Of a stretch of 64,000 nt of DNA, positions 47,253 to 58,468 are shown piece after piece (within the stretch, counting starts at the first letter, position 1; each line of letters starts with the position of its first letter). The DNA comes from Nemophila menziesii (lineage: Eukaryota; Streptophyta; Magnoliopsida; Boraginales; Hydrophyllaceae), in NCBI GenBank assembly GCA_029959085.1, contig JARWIR010000008.1, forward strand, positions 9,424,001 to 9,488,000. The letters are read 5' to 3'. A program made the position numbers and the translations under genes. The notes beneath the pieces are model-generated. The model was not told the origin of the DNA, did not search any database, and saw nothing but the letters and a program-made list of their open reading frames with translations.

Positions 47253-48407
47253 TTACAAAAAGCTAATTAGATCCGGTAAATCTTCTACTTTACCATGGCC
47301 ATACTCAGTAAAAGGAATAATAGATTTCATATTGGAATTCTTTTCTGATGCAAGTGATTCTGCTAGTATCAATTGCCAATCTTCTTCAAACGTCTCCCAA
47401 TCATTGGTGATTATTGTCTTCAATTCACTCCTTGAATCTTGAGGCTCTCTCACGACAATGGCTTTAGCCTGATCTTGTTTTTTTGCAAAAATATCATTAT
47501 CGTTTTGATCATCCTCTGGTACTCCATCAATTATTTCCTTAAGTTCCTTAATATCTTTGTCAGAGATTTGTTCAACTTTTGGACATTGTGAGGCAGTCAT
47601 AACCCCAAGTTCTCTACAAAATTCGAAAAATAAAGCGACTTCTTCACCTTGAACAGTTGCTTTTTGTACAATTCGTAGTGCCACTGCAGCTTCAACTTTT
47701 CCAGCTGAATAAATCCTTACAAGAACTTTCGCAATTCCGCTACAAATTCTTCCATAAGCATCGAAAATTTCTATAACAACGCCTGTCATGGCCTCGAGTA
47801 TAAGGGGAACAATTGCTGTATCGGATTGAGGTCTAATTTGAAGCAACATATCCAACAAATCCTGAAATTTCTGAAGCACCACAAGTTCTTGCATCAAGGG
47901 ATAAAGTTTGCTTTGTTTATTATCTTTAACAAAACTTTTCCTATCATAAAAATTTGTAGAAAGGAGCGTCGATTTTTGATCAAGAAACTTGTAATATGAT
48001 CGAATAAACCTATTATGATCCCATGTCATAATGGGATTCGAATGTTCATCTTTAAAATATGATAAATCAAATGGAAGCCTTCCGATTCTTTTGATTGCAG
48101 GATTGTTAAAAGTGTAAATTCCATGCATTAACATCAAACCTTTTAAAGCAACAACCCAACAACGTGTCTTCTCCATTCTTGTTGAAATAGCATACAAAAC
48201 CGGCTTGAGATTAGCAGATGGATCACGTATCCATTGGTAGACAATCTCAACATTTTTGTCATCGAATGAGAATTCGTTATGGTTTGTTGCTTTAATGACG
48301 GCTTTTTCAAGAATGGGGTTCCTGGAAATTGTTCTTCTTCCCAAGCTTGCGATCCATACGCTATTTCGATCTTTAAGGGAAGCATAAGCCTTTTTCCAAG
48401 CTTTCAT
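47253..48407 (-). CDS. ANTH-domain putative clathrin assembly protein
   Basis: Adaptor of the AP180/CALM (PICALM) family. These proteins bind phosphoinositides at the plasma membrane or endosomes and help assemble clathrin coats. 384 residues, single exon, ATG at 48407. The N-terminal ANTH domain (about 25-280) begins ILEKAVIKATNHNEFSFDD, the conserved helix that carries the lipid-binding K-A-T-x-H motif, followed by IVYQWI, RCWVVALKGLMLMHGI (about 82-97) and RSYYKFLDQKS. KFQDLLDMLLQIRP and CRELGVM follow in the helical C-terminal half. The tail is acidic and short (NDWETFEEDWQLIL near 345) with no NPF or DLL run, like the short Arabidopsis members near At1g25240 and At1g68110. Intact; probably a functional host gene. 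The exact subfamily is an inference. Confidence 0.92.
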   Translation of the reverse strand: MKAWKKAYASLKDRNSVWIASLGRRTISRNPILEKAVIKATNHNEFSFDDKNVEIVYQWIRDPSANLKPVLYAISTRMEKTRCWVVALKGLMLMHGIYTFNNPAIKRIGRLPFDLSYFKDEHSNPIMTWDHNRFIRSYYKFLDQKSTLLSTNFYDRKSFVKDNKQSKLYPLMQELVVLQKFQDLLDMLLQIRPQSDTAIVPLILEAMTGVVIEIFDAYGRICSGIAKVLVRIYSAGKVEAAVALRIVQKATVQGEEVALFFEFCRELGVMTASQCPKVEQISDKDIKELKEIIDGVPEDDQNDNDIFAKKQDQAKAIVVREPQDSRSELKTIITNDWETFEEDWQLILAESLASEKNSNMKSIIPFTEYGHGKVEDLPDLISFL

Positions 48408-49553
48408 TTATTATATTTGATCTTTTCCAAGCTAGAAATTGTTTTCTTTCAGTTGTAATATTATTAGAAGCTGGGGTGTTCTTTTTCTATTACAACTGAC
48501 ATCAAAACTGGTAAGAGAATGAAAAATTCTTACAATCTCTTGATTGTGGCATAGTTTTGTTGTTAAATGTTCTACATGCATATTTTGCGCTAATTTGTCA
48601 CACGGGTCAATGTTCACCGATGTTTTTTCAGTTACACTTTTTTCTTTTCTCCTTCTTTTCTCTTACTCAATAAATAAATAGATAAATATTTCCTTCACTA
48701 AAAATTGCTTTCAACACCTCTGATTTTTTTTTTTCACTCCGGTAATTTTCTTTATCCTTCTTTCTTCATATTTGCAACTTACCTTCTTCATTCATCTACC
48801 GTCCTATCTACCTCTGCAAAATTAATTGTCCACCCTCACTTCTTTTTGTCATCTTTTACCTCACCTTATGCCCGATACCATAACTAGTTATTTAATGGAT
48901 TTCTACTCATCCAACCATCCTGAAAGACTTGATGATTTGTGTGTGTTTTATACTTTGACCCAAACTTTGATTATGCTTAATTTGAAACTCCATTAATAGT
49001 GGTAAAAATTGTATAATACAACAAATTTTGCACGAACCATTTTTATTTTGTAAAAAAACTTACAAAAATTAGCGTTTCTCCCTGGAGTTTAATCCTGAAC
49101 CCGCCCCTGATTGCTTCAACTATATCAGGAAACGATAACCAAATCTTGGAGAATATCAGGTAAAGTTACCTCTAATAAAAGGGCATAATTGTTGCTGGCT
49201 GTTTTTTAACTCCATATATAAAAAAATCGCCTAATCTAATATTGGGTAAAAAGTAAAAACACATTCTACTAAAAAGAAAGGGACGAAGTTTCTATTCTAA
49301 CAACTTTTTTCTTATTTTGTCAAACTTCATAGTTATCTTTGCTTTATTCCTCTTGCCTATATTTTTTTTTTTTTTTTGGACAAGAGTTCCTCTTGTCTAC
49401 CGATATTGCTATGAAATTTGGAAATAAGCTTGGTACAAGTACTAAGATTAAACTAGCTCCACTCAAGAAATTCAGAGATCTTCTTTTAATAAATTTTAAA
49501 CAAGCCTATGATTTTTATTTTTATTTCTCAACATCGATCAACAATATATTAGG
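48408..49553. other. Promoter side of the ANTH gene; otherwise gene-less
   Basis: The ANTH promoter would lie just to the right of 48407 (reading leftward). I see no decisive TATA box. Poly(T) runs occur near 48724 and 49363. No other gene recognised. Confidence 0.35.
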
Positions 49554-49561
49554 GGGCCAAG

Positions 49562-50126
49562 TAGGAACGGTAATGGTCACGGTAAACAACCAAAATCGAT
49601 GATAACCAAACCGATTAAAAACCAAAGTATATATCCGTTATTAAAACCATTAGTTTGTGGTTTTGAAAAGTTTAACCGATGGTTAAAACCGTTAGGGTAT
49701 GATTTTAGATAAAAATAAAACCGAATAACCAAAAACCGTTTATTATTATATATATTTTCATATTCTATATAATTTAGGTTAAATTAGATATATTAAAATT
49801 CTAAAACCAAAATCCAAATACTAGATATAACCAACTAAATAGTAAATATGCACTTTAATCAAAACCAGCACAATATTTATATACCTTAGAGATTTTTATT
49901 ATGTGTGTGGTTTGTTTTTATGAAAATTAATATATCTATTAAATTATCATTTGGTTATGGTTAAAACCACAAGACCGTTTAAAAACCCAAAATCGAATAA
50001 TACGATTATGGTTTTGAAATGTGTAACCGATGGTTGAAACCGTTAGGATATGGTTTTAATAAAATAAAACGGTTATGGTTATGGATTTTTATATTTTTGC
50101 AAAAAATCGAACCGCTACCATCCTTA
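49562..50126. mobile_element. Non-autonomous hAT-like TIR element
   Basis: 565 bp. Flanked by perfect 8-bp copies GGGCCAAG (49554-49561, 50127-50134). Ends TAGGAACGGTAATGG and, inverted, TAAGGATGGTAGCGG. Interior full of AACCGTT/AACGGTT and AACCGAT words in inverted arrangement. No coding region. Confidence 0.85.
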
Positions 50127-50134
50127 GGGCCAAG

Positions 50135-50989
50135 GCCCCCGATTTTTTTCCAAAGTAAATTGCTATATAGGTCCCTATATTATGCAAAACTTTCAAATAG
50201 ATTCCTATGTTGTGCAAAATCTACAGTATATACCCTTATATTATGAAAAAAATAAAGTAATATAAATCTTATATGAAATTTAAAAAAAGAAATTTATAAT
50301 ATTCTATATTATACAAGTTAATCTATATTTTATCGTAAGAAAAATAAAATATTTATATAGATAAAATAAATCAAATTTTAATGAAATAAATTTAAAATGT
50401 TGAAAGTATCAAATGAAAATTCGGAGGGAGATCAAAAGCTATTAGCATAATTCTTTTCTTATAAGTTGATTTTTTTTTTTTTTTCAAAAAGGTGAATGCG
50501 CAATAGACTCCCGCCTTTTGTGTATTATCTCTTAAAAGACATAGTCCTTTTACCTCCTGGGTTTGAATCCGGTTGGTGTCAACAATCTTTTTACCCTTCT
50601 TAAAAAATCTTGGGTTCGAATCTTGATGGCATCAATAAATTAATCTAATTGGATATATCAACCCAGATAATCCTAAGTCCTCATTGGTTCTCCCTACGCA
50701 TCAGATAGCTATAAAGAAAAATAATAAATAGTCAAACTGATAATATCATATAAGGATTTAACTTATATGACTATGATTTTGTAAGAAATCAACTACCTTG
50801 CGAAAGAAATCATCGTCCTCATATATTTCCATGTTCTGATTTATCTAATTTCGGTACGTATATTATCCTCCTTTGGTGTGTAACACCATCATTCTTTAAT
50901 AAAAAAATGCATGACCCTCTATAGCAATACAATCCTCGCTTAGTAATGAAAGTGGTATTCTATTTGTCCCATGCAATCATTCAGATACG
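50135..50989. other. Gene-less stretch; possible SINE-like piece
   Basis: 50467-50700 has a T-run and two words resembling the tRNA B box (GGGTTTGAATCC at 50560, GGGTTCGAATC at 50612). A SINE is possible, but no A box at the right distance and no target duplication were found. Confidence 0.3.
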
Positions 50990-50997
50990 TCCATAAG

Positions 50998-52238
50998 CAG
51001 GCCCGGCCCAGGGCATGGGCGGTCCGGGCGACCGCCCAGGGCCCCGAGTTTAGTAGGGGCCCCTAATTTTCTAGGTATATATAAATATATATATGTTTTC
51101 GAATAAAAACAAACTGCTTAATTGAATAAACATAGTCTTAACTTGGCTTACATGGTAAGTTTGGTATACTTTATTCTTATTGATCCAGTTTCGAGCCCCC
51201 GTGTAGCATTTGTTTTACAGTCTAACATATTAATATTTCTTTTTCTTTTTTTTTTTGTCGTTTAAGAAAATAATAGTTTTCCCTATATCTATTTTTTGTG
51301 TGCAATTAAATAATACATGATAATTCTTTATAAAAATTAACATAAAATTTTTAAATTACTTTTTTTATATATCTTAATCATAAATATTCTTTTACTCAAA
51401 TTCAAATTCTTATATCTATTAAATAAATAAAATATTTTAATTATGTTAATTACAATAGGTATATATAAAAAATATCAATAGACTATAAATTATTACTTAA
51501 TAAATATTAGATTTATTCATTTCTCATATAAGTTTTATTGGTATTAGTTAATATATTTTATATTATATTGTATATATTGAATTTATTCGAATCTATTCGA
51601 ATATGTGCATTTATTACCATTTTAGGTTCATATTAAAACCAAATTTATATTTCCATTGTTCACTGATATAAGGTTGTTATGTTGTGATTTATTGTTATTT
51701 CTGATTTAATTTTTAATTCACTATTATAAGGGTAAAATATTGACTGGGTTAAGTTAAGAGTAGAGGCGGATCCCTGGTCCTAGAAACCGTATAAAAAACA
51801 AAGTCCCGTCTCCCTCAAATCCCTCCCTGATCTAGAAATTATCCTAATTTTTTTTTCGGGGCGCTGCCCCCAACCCTATTGGATTTTCAAACTTTTCATT
51901 TTAGAATATAAGTCCCGGATCCGTCACTAGTAAAGAGATGGGAAATAGGAGTTATAATCAACATTCCCCCTCCTTCCCGAGATGCATTATAAATTTGTCA
52001 AATATTTAGATAATATATTTTTTTACATTTTATGTTCACCACATAATAAATGAAAAAAAATTAATGTATATTTTAACTATTTCGCTCAAATCTTATGTTT
52101 ATTATGATATATTTATTAAATACTTGAAGTGTTGATTCCTTTGAAAAAAATTCACCTTCAAATATTTTTTAAACTAACAGTCTTAGGGCCTAATTTGAAG
52201 TTTCGCCCAGAGCCACCAAATAGCCAGGACCGGCCCTG
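50998..52238. mobile_element. Non-autonomous hAT element, 1.24 kb
   Basis: Perfect 8-bp target duplication TCCATAAG (50990-50997, 52239-52246). Ends CAGGCCCGGCCCAGGGC and, inverted, CAGGGCCGGTCCTGGC; CAGGG-type ends with GGCC words are usual for plant hAT elements. The left end has a GC-rich GGGCGGTCCGGGCGACCGCCC palindrome. No transposase. A smaller GGATCC-ended element is nested at 51763-51927. Confidence 0.92.
51763..51927. mobile_element. Small GAGGCGGATCC-ended element
   Basis: 165 bp, ends GAGGCGGATCCCTGG and, inverted, GTGACGGATCCGGG. Contains GGGGCGCTGCCCC. A related copy appears at 58890-59084. Likely a MITE; the superfamily is unclear because no decisive target duplication is visible. 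Confidence 0.5.
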
Positions 52239-52246
52239 TCCATAAG

Positions 52247-53407
52247 GGTGAAAGGTCGATGGCATTTTGTGTCTTCACGAGTTGATCTACTCTGGTAAGG
52301 GGGAGTGGAAATCCTTTATGTTTGTCAAGCTGAGGGTGGTAAAGACAATGCACATGTGTCAACTGCCGTTGGGCATGGTTACTAGAACTGGGTTGGCTTC
52401 CCAAGGTGGGATATGGGCATCCCAAATATGCTAAGCAGCTAGGAGTTGTTTACTTCCTCCTTGATGACCTGGTTATATTCTTGATAAAAAAACCATTCTC
52501 TTCTATTTAGTCATCTTTACATCATCTCTGACATTTAGTTAATGATTGGCAATAGAAGAATCAATACCGATCATGTCCTTCGTTTCTCATACAAATAGGT
52601 TGCAGTACTCTTCTAACTTGTCTCTCAAGGGGCTTCTCATGTTGACATACATGAATTCTTCAACGAGTAATTTTTGGTCGGATGTGATGATAGGTAATTG
52701 TAAGAGATATATTGCTGGGACTGAATTAGCCCGAGGTCTTCCCTCTGGTATTTCCAGTACACATATGTTATTTTGGAGATAGGCTTGAGTCAGTCTTACT
52801 CAGCAGGGAGTGGATTCCCTCATCTGTTGATGTGAACTTTCATGTTCAAATGATACATTAAAATTGTGGCATGTAATAAATTTTTTGTGCCTTACCTCGT
52901 GCCCGCACATACTTCATGACTATGTGCTTGAAATCACTCGTATCTCCCTCGTAGTAGATGATGGTGTCTCACAAACAATAGTATTTTTCCTCCTATTTAT
53001 TAGTGTCCAAATGAGGGTTGAAAATATAGTTTTCCTTTGCATTGAAAGCCAACTAGTTGTGATATTCCGGCTCCACCGGTCTTTGTTCGTCAAGCATCAC
53101 AACCTGGACAAAACTCCTTCCAAAGCTGAATAACTTTGCATTATTTCTTAGCCCTAAGGTTCGATGGCAATTGGTGCTTGAATTTTGAATAAAATATCTA
53201 CTGTTACTATCTACTCGAGTTCAAAATTATTTTTGTAACTAAAGTTCACTTTGGTGACATGTAAGAAATTTCAAAAGAAGAAACAGAGCTAGGTGAAATA
53301 AAACCCTATAAGGTTGAGGCTCAAATTAATTTTTTACATAACTCACCTCAAAATTGTTGCCCCACATGGAACTTACATTTGAAATGATTTTTTACTACAA
53401 TTTATGT
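52247..53407. other. Gene-less stretch
   Basis: Short open pieces occur on both strands (for example 52546-52782 and 52864-53133 plus), broken by stops and unlike any family I can name. It may be an old pseudogene. Confidence 0.3.
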
Positions 53408-53770
53408 GACAGAAGCTGAGTTTTTTCTATTTTTAACATTTTTTAAGAAAATAATTGCAAGAAAAGCTTATGTGACAAAATAATCGCAAAAACAAAATGT
53501 AGCCATGTAGGCGCTCCTCCGAGGAATGCCTCTAACTAAATTAATGTAATACATAATTAGAAAAACACTCTTGAAAGAAGCGTCTTCTTAGTAAAAAAAT
53601 ATTCGACTTAAATTTATACTTATTTCCGGATTTTAGAGCCCTAAATCCCATTCCACCATTTTCATCTCTTTTTTTCTAAAAATTTGAAAAATCTGCCAAT
53701 CTCAGTCCATTAATCTTAATCCTCTTACTAGATAATCATTTAATCCATTACACTTATTATTGTTATCTAT

Positions 53771-54652
53771 AATTTGTTTTATTCTTGTATGACTGTGATA
53801 TAATTGATAGCATTTTTAACTATATTTGTATAACCAATATATGTTTGTATACCTAACATATGTTTTCTCTTTGTTATTTTAGTTTAAATAATTTGGAATA
53901 ATCATTTTTCATTGAAAATTATGGTAGCTTATTAAAGATATTTTTTAATATTAAGTTTTGGTAATATTGAATATACATGGTTATATCATTATGGTGGTAG
54001 AATTTTGAACAGTGGCAATGATGAGGTAGATTATATCAGCGGAGAAATTAGTGCTTTTACAACTAAAGAAAACATAACACTTTGTGAACTTAACTTATGT
54101 GCAAACTGTAATTGGATCGAAAGAGATGTTAGTTTTGATTTAATTTGGTGTTGACTGGTTTCCTCAAACCCTCCACGTTTTCATGTTTTAGTGACATGTG
54201 AGAAATTTTAATAGTGCAATTTTAATATGTTTTAATTTGTTTTATATTTGTATGAATGTGATATAATTGATAGCATTTTTAACTATATTTGTATTACCAA
54301 TATATGTTTGTATACGTAATATATGTTTGCCATTTGTTATTTTAGTTTAAATAATTTGGAATAATCATTTTTCATTGAAAATTATGGTAGCTTTTAGAGA
54401 TATATTTTAATATTAGGTTTTAGTAATATGGAATTTACATGGTAGATCATTATGGTGGTAAAATTTTGAATGGTAGCAATGAGGAGGTAGATTATATCAG
54501 CGGAGAAATTAGTGTTTTTACGACCAAAGAAAACACAACACTTTGTGAACTTAACTTATATGCAATCTGCAATTGGATCGAAAGAGATGTTAGTTTTGAT
54601 TTAATTTGGCGTTGTCCGATTTCCTCAAACCCTCCACGCTTTCATGTTTTAG
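53771..54652 (+). repeat. Tandem duplication of the first MULE exon region (about 420 bp)
   Basis: 53771-54191 and 54234-54652 both run from AATTTGTTTTAT through TAATTTGGAATAATCATTTT to TTTCATGTTTTAG. Both contain the start of the transposase N-terminal domain (DYISGEIS and CELNL in each). About 92 percent alike by eye. The second copy leads into the rest of the gene. Confidence 0.85.
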
Positions 54653-56375
54653 TTATAAAGATGAGATGCTAAAATTTATTATTAGTGGTCCAAAGAACGA
54701 ACATTATTATTATATTGAGATTTATGTAGATGGTAAAGAGAAAAGAAAGTTCCAATTGATTATTGACCCAAAAAGGGTAAAAAAAATTTGTTTGAGTAAA
54801 TTGTTCTATCTACTGCTTATATAACTATGTGGGATATGATTCGTGATAGTGATAGTGACGATGATAATGTTAGATATAGTGATTGTAATAGTGACTCTTT
54901 GACATCCGAAGAAGAAGACTCAGATTTTAGTGTTTTTAGCTCGGAAGAAGAAGTACACAGTGACGATGATAATTTTTAATACATATTTCAGAGATGTTAG
55001 TATGTTTCATATGGCACACGAGCTTATGTTAGGTGCATTGTATGCATCCAAAGAAGAAATTTTGATGGAGGTGGATAGGTGGCATATTAAGAAGGGTAAA
55101 GAATATAAGTCTAATCGATCCACCAGTACATTAGTGACACGTAAATGTTGATATTCTAAAGATGGGTGTTTGTGGAATCTTTATGGGGTATTTATTTCAA
55201 GACGTAAAATATGGGAGATTAGAAAAGAAGGAATACATACTTGCCTATCCGGAATTCTCATAAAAAAACCACCGTCAACTCAATTTGAAATACGTATTCA
55301 GACATGTATACAATATGGTGTTAACTGACATAGACACACAGATTGTGTTGATTCAGTTTCAGATATACTAAGATACTAGACACCATATTTCGTATGAGAA
55401 GGCATGACGTGCTAAGCAAAAAATATTTGAACAATTATATGGAACCCGTAAGGCCGTCTTTACCTCTTTGTCGAGACTTTTCGGTGTGTTGTGTTGCACA
55501 AATCCGAGAACCATTGTTGAGTTCGAATACAAGTCAGTTGTCGACAACAAAGAAACTTTCAATATGGTTTTTAGGCATTTGGGGCTTGTATCGAAGGGTT
55601 CAAACATGTGATGTTTGTTGTTAGTATTGATGCGACCTATTTATATGGTAAGTATGATATAAAGTTAATAATTGTGGTTGTGTATAATGAGAATGATCAG
55701 TTGTTTCGGTTATGTTAAACCTTTGTCGATTGTGAATCAACACATACGTGGACTTTTTTCTGCAACAACTAAAATAATATGTTACAATCTATGTTGTAGA
55801 AATCGTCGTCTAGGCGCCACCTAGGCGTCAACTCCCCCTCACCCGCCTACGCCTAATAAAAATGTGAGGTGTATTGCCTAACGCCTTAGTCGTCGTGGAA
55901 GAGGCGCCTAACCCGCCTAGGCGCTGATTTATGACAAAAATTGGTAGCCTAAGCGTCAATTAATGGGAAAAAATTATCGTCTAAGCCCTCTTTCTATTTT
56001 TCTTTTTCTCGAGAATTCTTAAATTGATATTATAACTCAAATTTTAATATTTTTATATTTTATATAGTGTTGTTAGATGATTTTTATGACTTGTACAGTG
56101 TTAGACTCAGGTTTTCATCACTGCTGATGTTCTTCCTGTTCGCGAGGAAAGAAAGATTATTCAACTAAATATGCATAATTACACAGCAGGATTCAAAACC
56201 GCCTAATCCCACCTACGCCCCGTATACTCCTGCGTAGGCGCTAGGCCTCGGTCGATTGTCTAGGCCGCGAAACCGAGATCTACATAATATGTTATAATGC
56301 AACAAAAAATATGTATACTCTCTGACCAACATAAGGGTATCTTGGCAGCAGTTGCTCAATATATTATATATACGT
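54427..56375 (+). pseudogene. MULE transposase (mudrA-like) relic, split by a TIR element
   Basis: Would catalyse cut-and-paste of the MULE. Pieces: N-terminal MuDR-type domain VDHYGGKILNGSNEEVDYI (54442-54500); an acidic Asp/Ser/Glu stretch (54850-54980); the zinc-binding MuDBD region ASKEEILMEVDRWHIKKGKEY (55046-55110) with CLWNLYG and HTC; the transposase core VVSIDATYLYGKYDIKLIIVV (55620-55682) with the first catalytic Asp, and CESTHTWTFF (55731-55760). The element at 55789-56283 interrupts it, and the core resumes as ICILSDQHKGILAAVAQYI (56310-56366), carrying the second Asp. The C-terminal part with the catalytic Glu is not found. Several stops and frame changes. Non-functional. Confidence 0.82.
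55789..56283. mobile_element. GCCTAGGCG-type TIR element, copy 2
   Basis: Same family as 30434-30903: starts CTATGTTGTAGAAATCG, has GTCTAGGCGCCACCTAGGCG near the left end and GCGTAGGCGCTAGGCC near the right end, and ends CGAGATCTAC. It is flanked by ATAATATGTTAYAAT (55774-55788, 56284-56298), alike at 14 of 15 positions. True duplication length is uncertain (8 to 15 bp), because the right TIR is eroded and part of the match may be chance. Confidence 0.75.
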
Positions 56376-56684
56376 TACTTGTTTTGGCTCCAATTGTTAC
56401 AACTCATTCTGCTAGAATGGAAAAACATTTATTCATATATTTTTCCACGATTTAAGCCCATTCTGGCTACAAACCAAAACAACCATTAGTATAATTTCAC
56501 AAGAATAATCTAATAGAGATAATAAGATTCTTGTACTTACAAAGTAGACATGAGAGAATTTATAATCAATTGGGGTTCACTTTTAAGTATTTGTCGCAAA
56601 TGTAAATGCTCCCAACACCAAATCTGTAACAAAGTATTTATAATTAGGGTCAAAGGTTTCACCAACAAAAACCATAATCAGTAG

Positions 56685-57566
56685 TCATATTGTAACACAT
56701 GTAATAGTGGAACACATCCTTACAAATAGGTAGTAGTCGAGGTTTTGACACATTAACAAGCCACTATACGAATACGCCATGACAGCCGAACCCCGACTAT
56801 AAGTACATGTCTTGGCAAAATTCACCAAAAATTGAAGATATAAGGCAAACACCTCATTCTTCTTTGCAGTTGGGAGAAGATAACCGCCAATGAAAAATAA
56901 CATATATGCTCTCGTATACTGTCGTAGTGTCTTAGCATCGGCATTTACAGGAGGGGGTTTTAAAAAGAAAATAACAATAAATAGACAAATATAAAAATAA
57001 TAATTCTAAATTCACGCCACCTCAAAATTAAAACTTTTTAATTCCTCTGCAGGGACTCCATTCCTTCCGGTCGAGGACTCTGGCAAATGGACGCAGATAC
57101 TCCGTATGTATGTCTATTGGGGTGTCATTGCATATAACAAGTTCATCGTCTATGGATAGCCCTAGGATCATGGTGACATTCTGTAATGTCACCGTTATCT
57201 CACCGTCCGACAAGTGAAATGGGTGGACCTCTCACCTTCAATTTTCTACCATAGAGGCGCACAAGGCTCGGTCGGTAGTAAATTTGGGTATTTTTGGAAT
57301 ATACTTAAAATCGGCTTCTTCAATACATGGAAAGATTTGCGCATCGGCCTCCCATAGAGCGGATTGGATAGAATTAGTTTCATAATTGTCCTATTCACAA
57401 ACAAATAACGATTTTATAGTAAAATTAAAACAAATATAACATAAAAAAAATATAAGGAATAACTTATATCATCTTTCCATATTTTTCCACTCTGATGAAA
57501 TTTTTGACGAATAACCACGGGAGATGCAAATTCACGGTCATAGTCTATTTGTCTTAGTCCGGCCAT
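56685..57566 (-). pseudogene. Plant mobile domain (PMD, MAIN-like) gene relic inside the MULE
   Basis: PMD proteins include the host factors MAIN and MAIL1; the same domain is carried by MULEs and Ty3-type elements. Order on the minus strand: MAGLRQIDYDREFAS from 57566; a probable intron with acceptor TGTGAATAG near 57396; then SALWEADAQIF, FTTDRALCASMVEN, LSDGEITVTLQNVTMILGL (57213-57157); a second gap (probable intron or decay, 57027-56960); then LRQYTRAYMLFFIGGYLLP and SRGSAVMAYSYSGLL (56940-56745). Two TGA stops at 57238-57240 and 57232-57234 fall where the family has a W-R motif. It converges tail-to-tail with the transposase. Not functional as read. Confidence 0.78.
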
Positions 57567-57587
57567 TGTTTTGTCCTATAACAAAAT

Positions 57588-57895
57588 TAAAGGGACCAAT
57601 AATGTAATATGGTCTAATTAAATTTCAAATTTACCACTACACAATTAAAGAACATATAAAGCAATAACATAATTTAAATGGACCATTCGTGCAATAATGA
57701 AATACATAAAGGGACCAATAGTGCAAATTCATCAATTTAAGAGACCAAAAGTGCAATAACATTTATTTAAGGACCAACAATGCAATAACATTAATTTAAT
57801 GACCAACAGTGATATACCATTTATTTAATTAGACAATACTATATAGAGGAACAATAGTGCAATAACATTAAATTAAGGGACCAAAAGTGCAAAAT
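57588..57895 (+). repeat. Minisatellite of about 30-bp GGGACCAATAGTGCAATAAC units
   Basis: About eight eroded units with the words GGACCAA(T/A)AGTGCAATAAC and TTTAATTAA. They lie in the presumed 5' side of the PMD gene within the MULE. Confidence 0.75.
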
Positions 57896-58468
57896 AACTG
57901 TGAAAATTTATCAAAAACCTAATACAAAATTGTCAAATTCGAGTTCAAATTCATGATTAATATATGACACATTACATCAATAAAGCTAAGATTCATACAC
58001 AAATTTCACATTTTTAGTGTGTGTATGTGTGTGTGAGAGAGAGATCATATTAAATGAAAAGGGGAGGAAAAGATATACCTAGATTAGAAGGCCTAGAAAA
58101 TAATTAGGTTGATCGTGACGGTGATCGAAGTGAATGGTGGCGCTGCAAAAAGGAAATGAGCTTATTTTGGATTTCTCCTTCATAACGGTTAAGTGGTAGG
58201 TCTGTTGTATTTTATTAGGCGAGAGACCCTCATATGAGGAGCGCCTCTAAACCCGGTTTGTGTTATAAATAAGCCGCTCATTTGGGAAACGCTCCCGCTT
58301 TAATTAACGCTAAATTTTTACTGCTTTATTAATTGTCAAATAATAGAGGAGAAGCCATCCTTAGAGAAGCGCTTATAGGTTTTTTTTTAATTATTTTGTC
58401 TCATAAATTGTTTATTCAAATATTTTTTTTAAAATGTTAAAAACAAAACAAAAAACTCGATAGAAGCT

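Larger units (their letters stand above)
53418..58458. mobile_element. Mutator-like element (MULE) with long TIRs
   Basis: 5.04 kb. Ends GAGTTTTTT...AAAACTC within longer inverted repeats: about 120 bp at each side share TTTTTAACATTTT, GACAAAATAAT and GCGCTYCTCYR words in inverse order. The flanks are 10-bp copies with one mismatch, GACAGAAGCT (53408-53417) and GATAGAAGCT (58459-58468), as expected for the 9-11 bp duplications of MULEs. It contains a mudrA-type transposase relic (+), a PMD gene relic (-), a duplicated exon, a minisatellite, and a GCCTAGGCG element at 55789-56283. Confidence 0.85.

Noticed and set aside
48143..48385. 80-codon minus frame inside the ANTH gene
   Set aside because: Alternative frame within a gene whose own frame matches the ANTH family throughout.
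50467..50700. SINE with Pol III B boxes
   Set aside because: Two B-box-like words exist, but no A box at the right spacing, no tail and no target duplication; kept only as a possibility.
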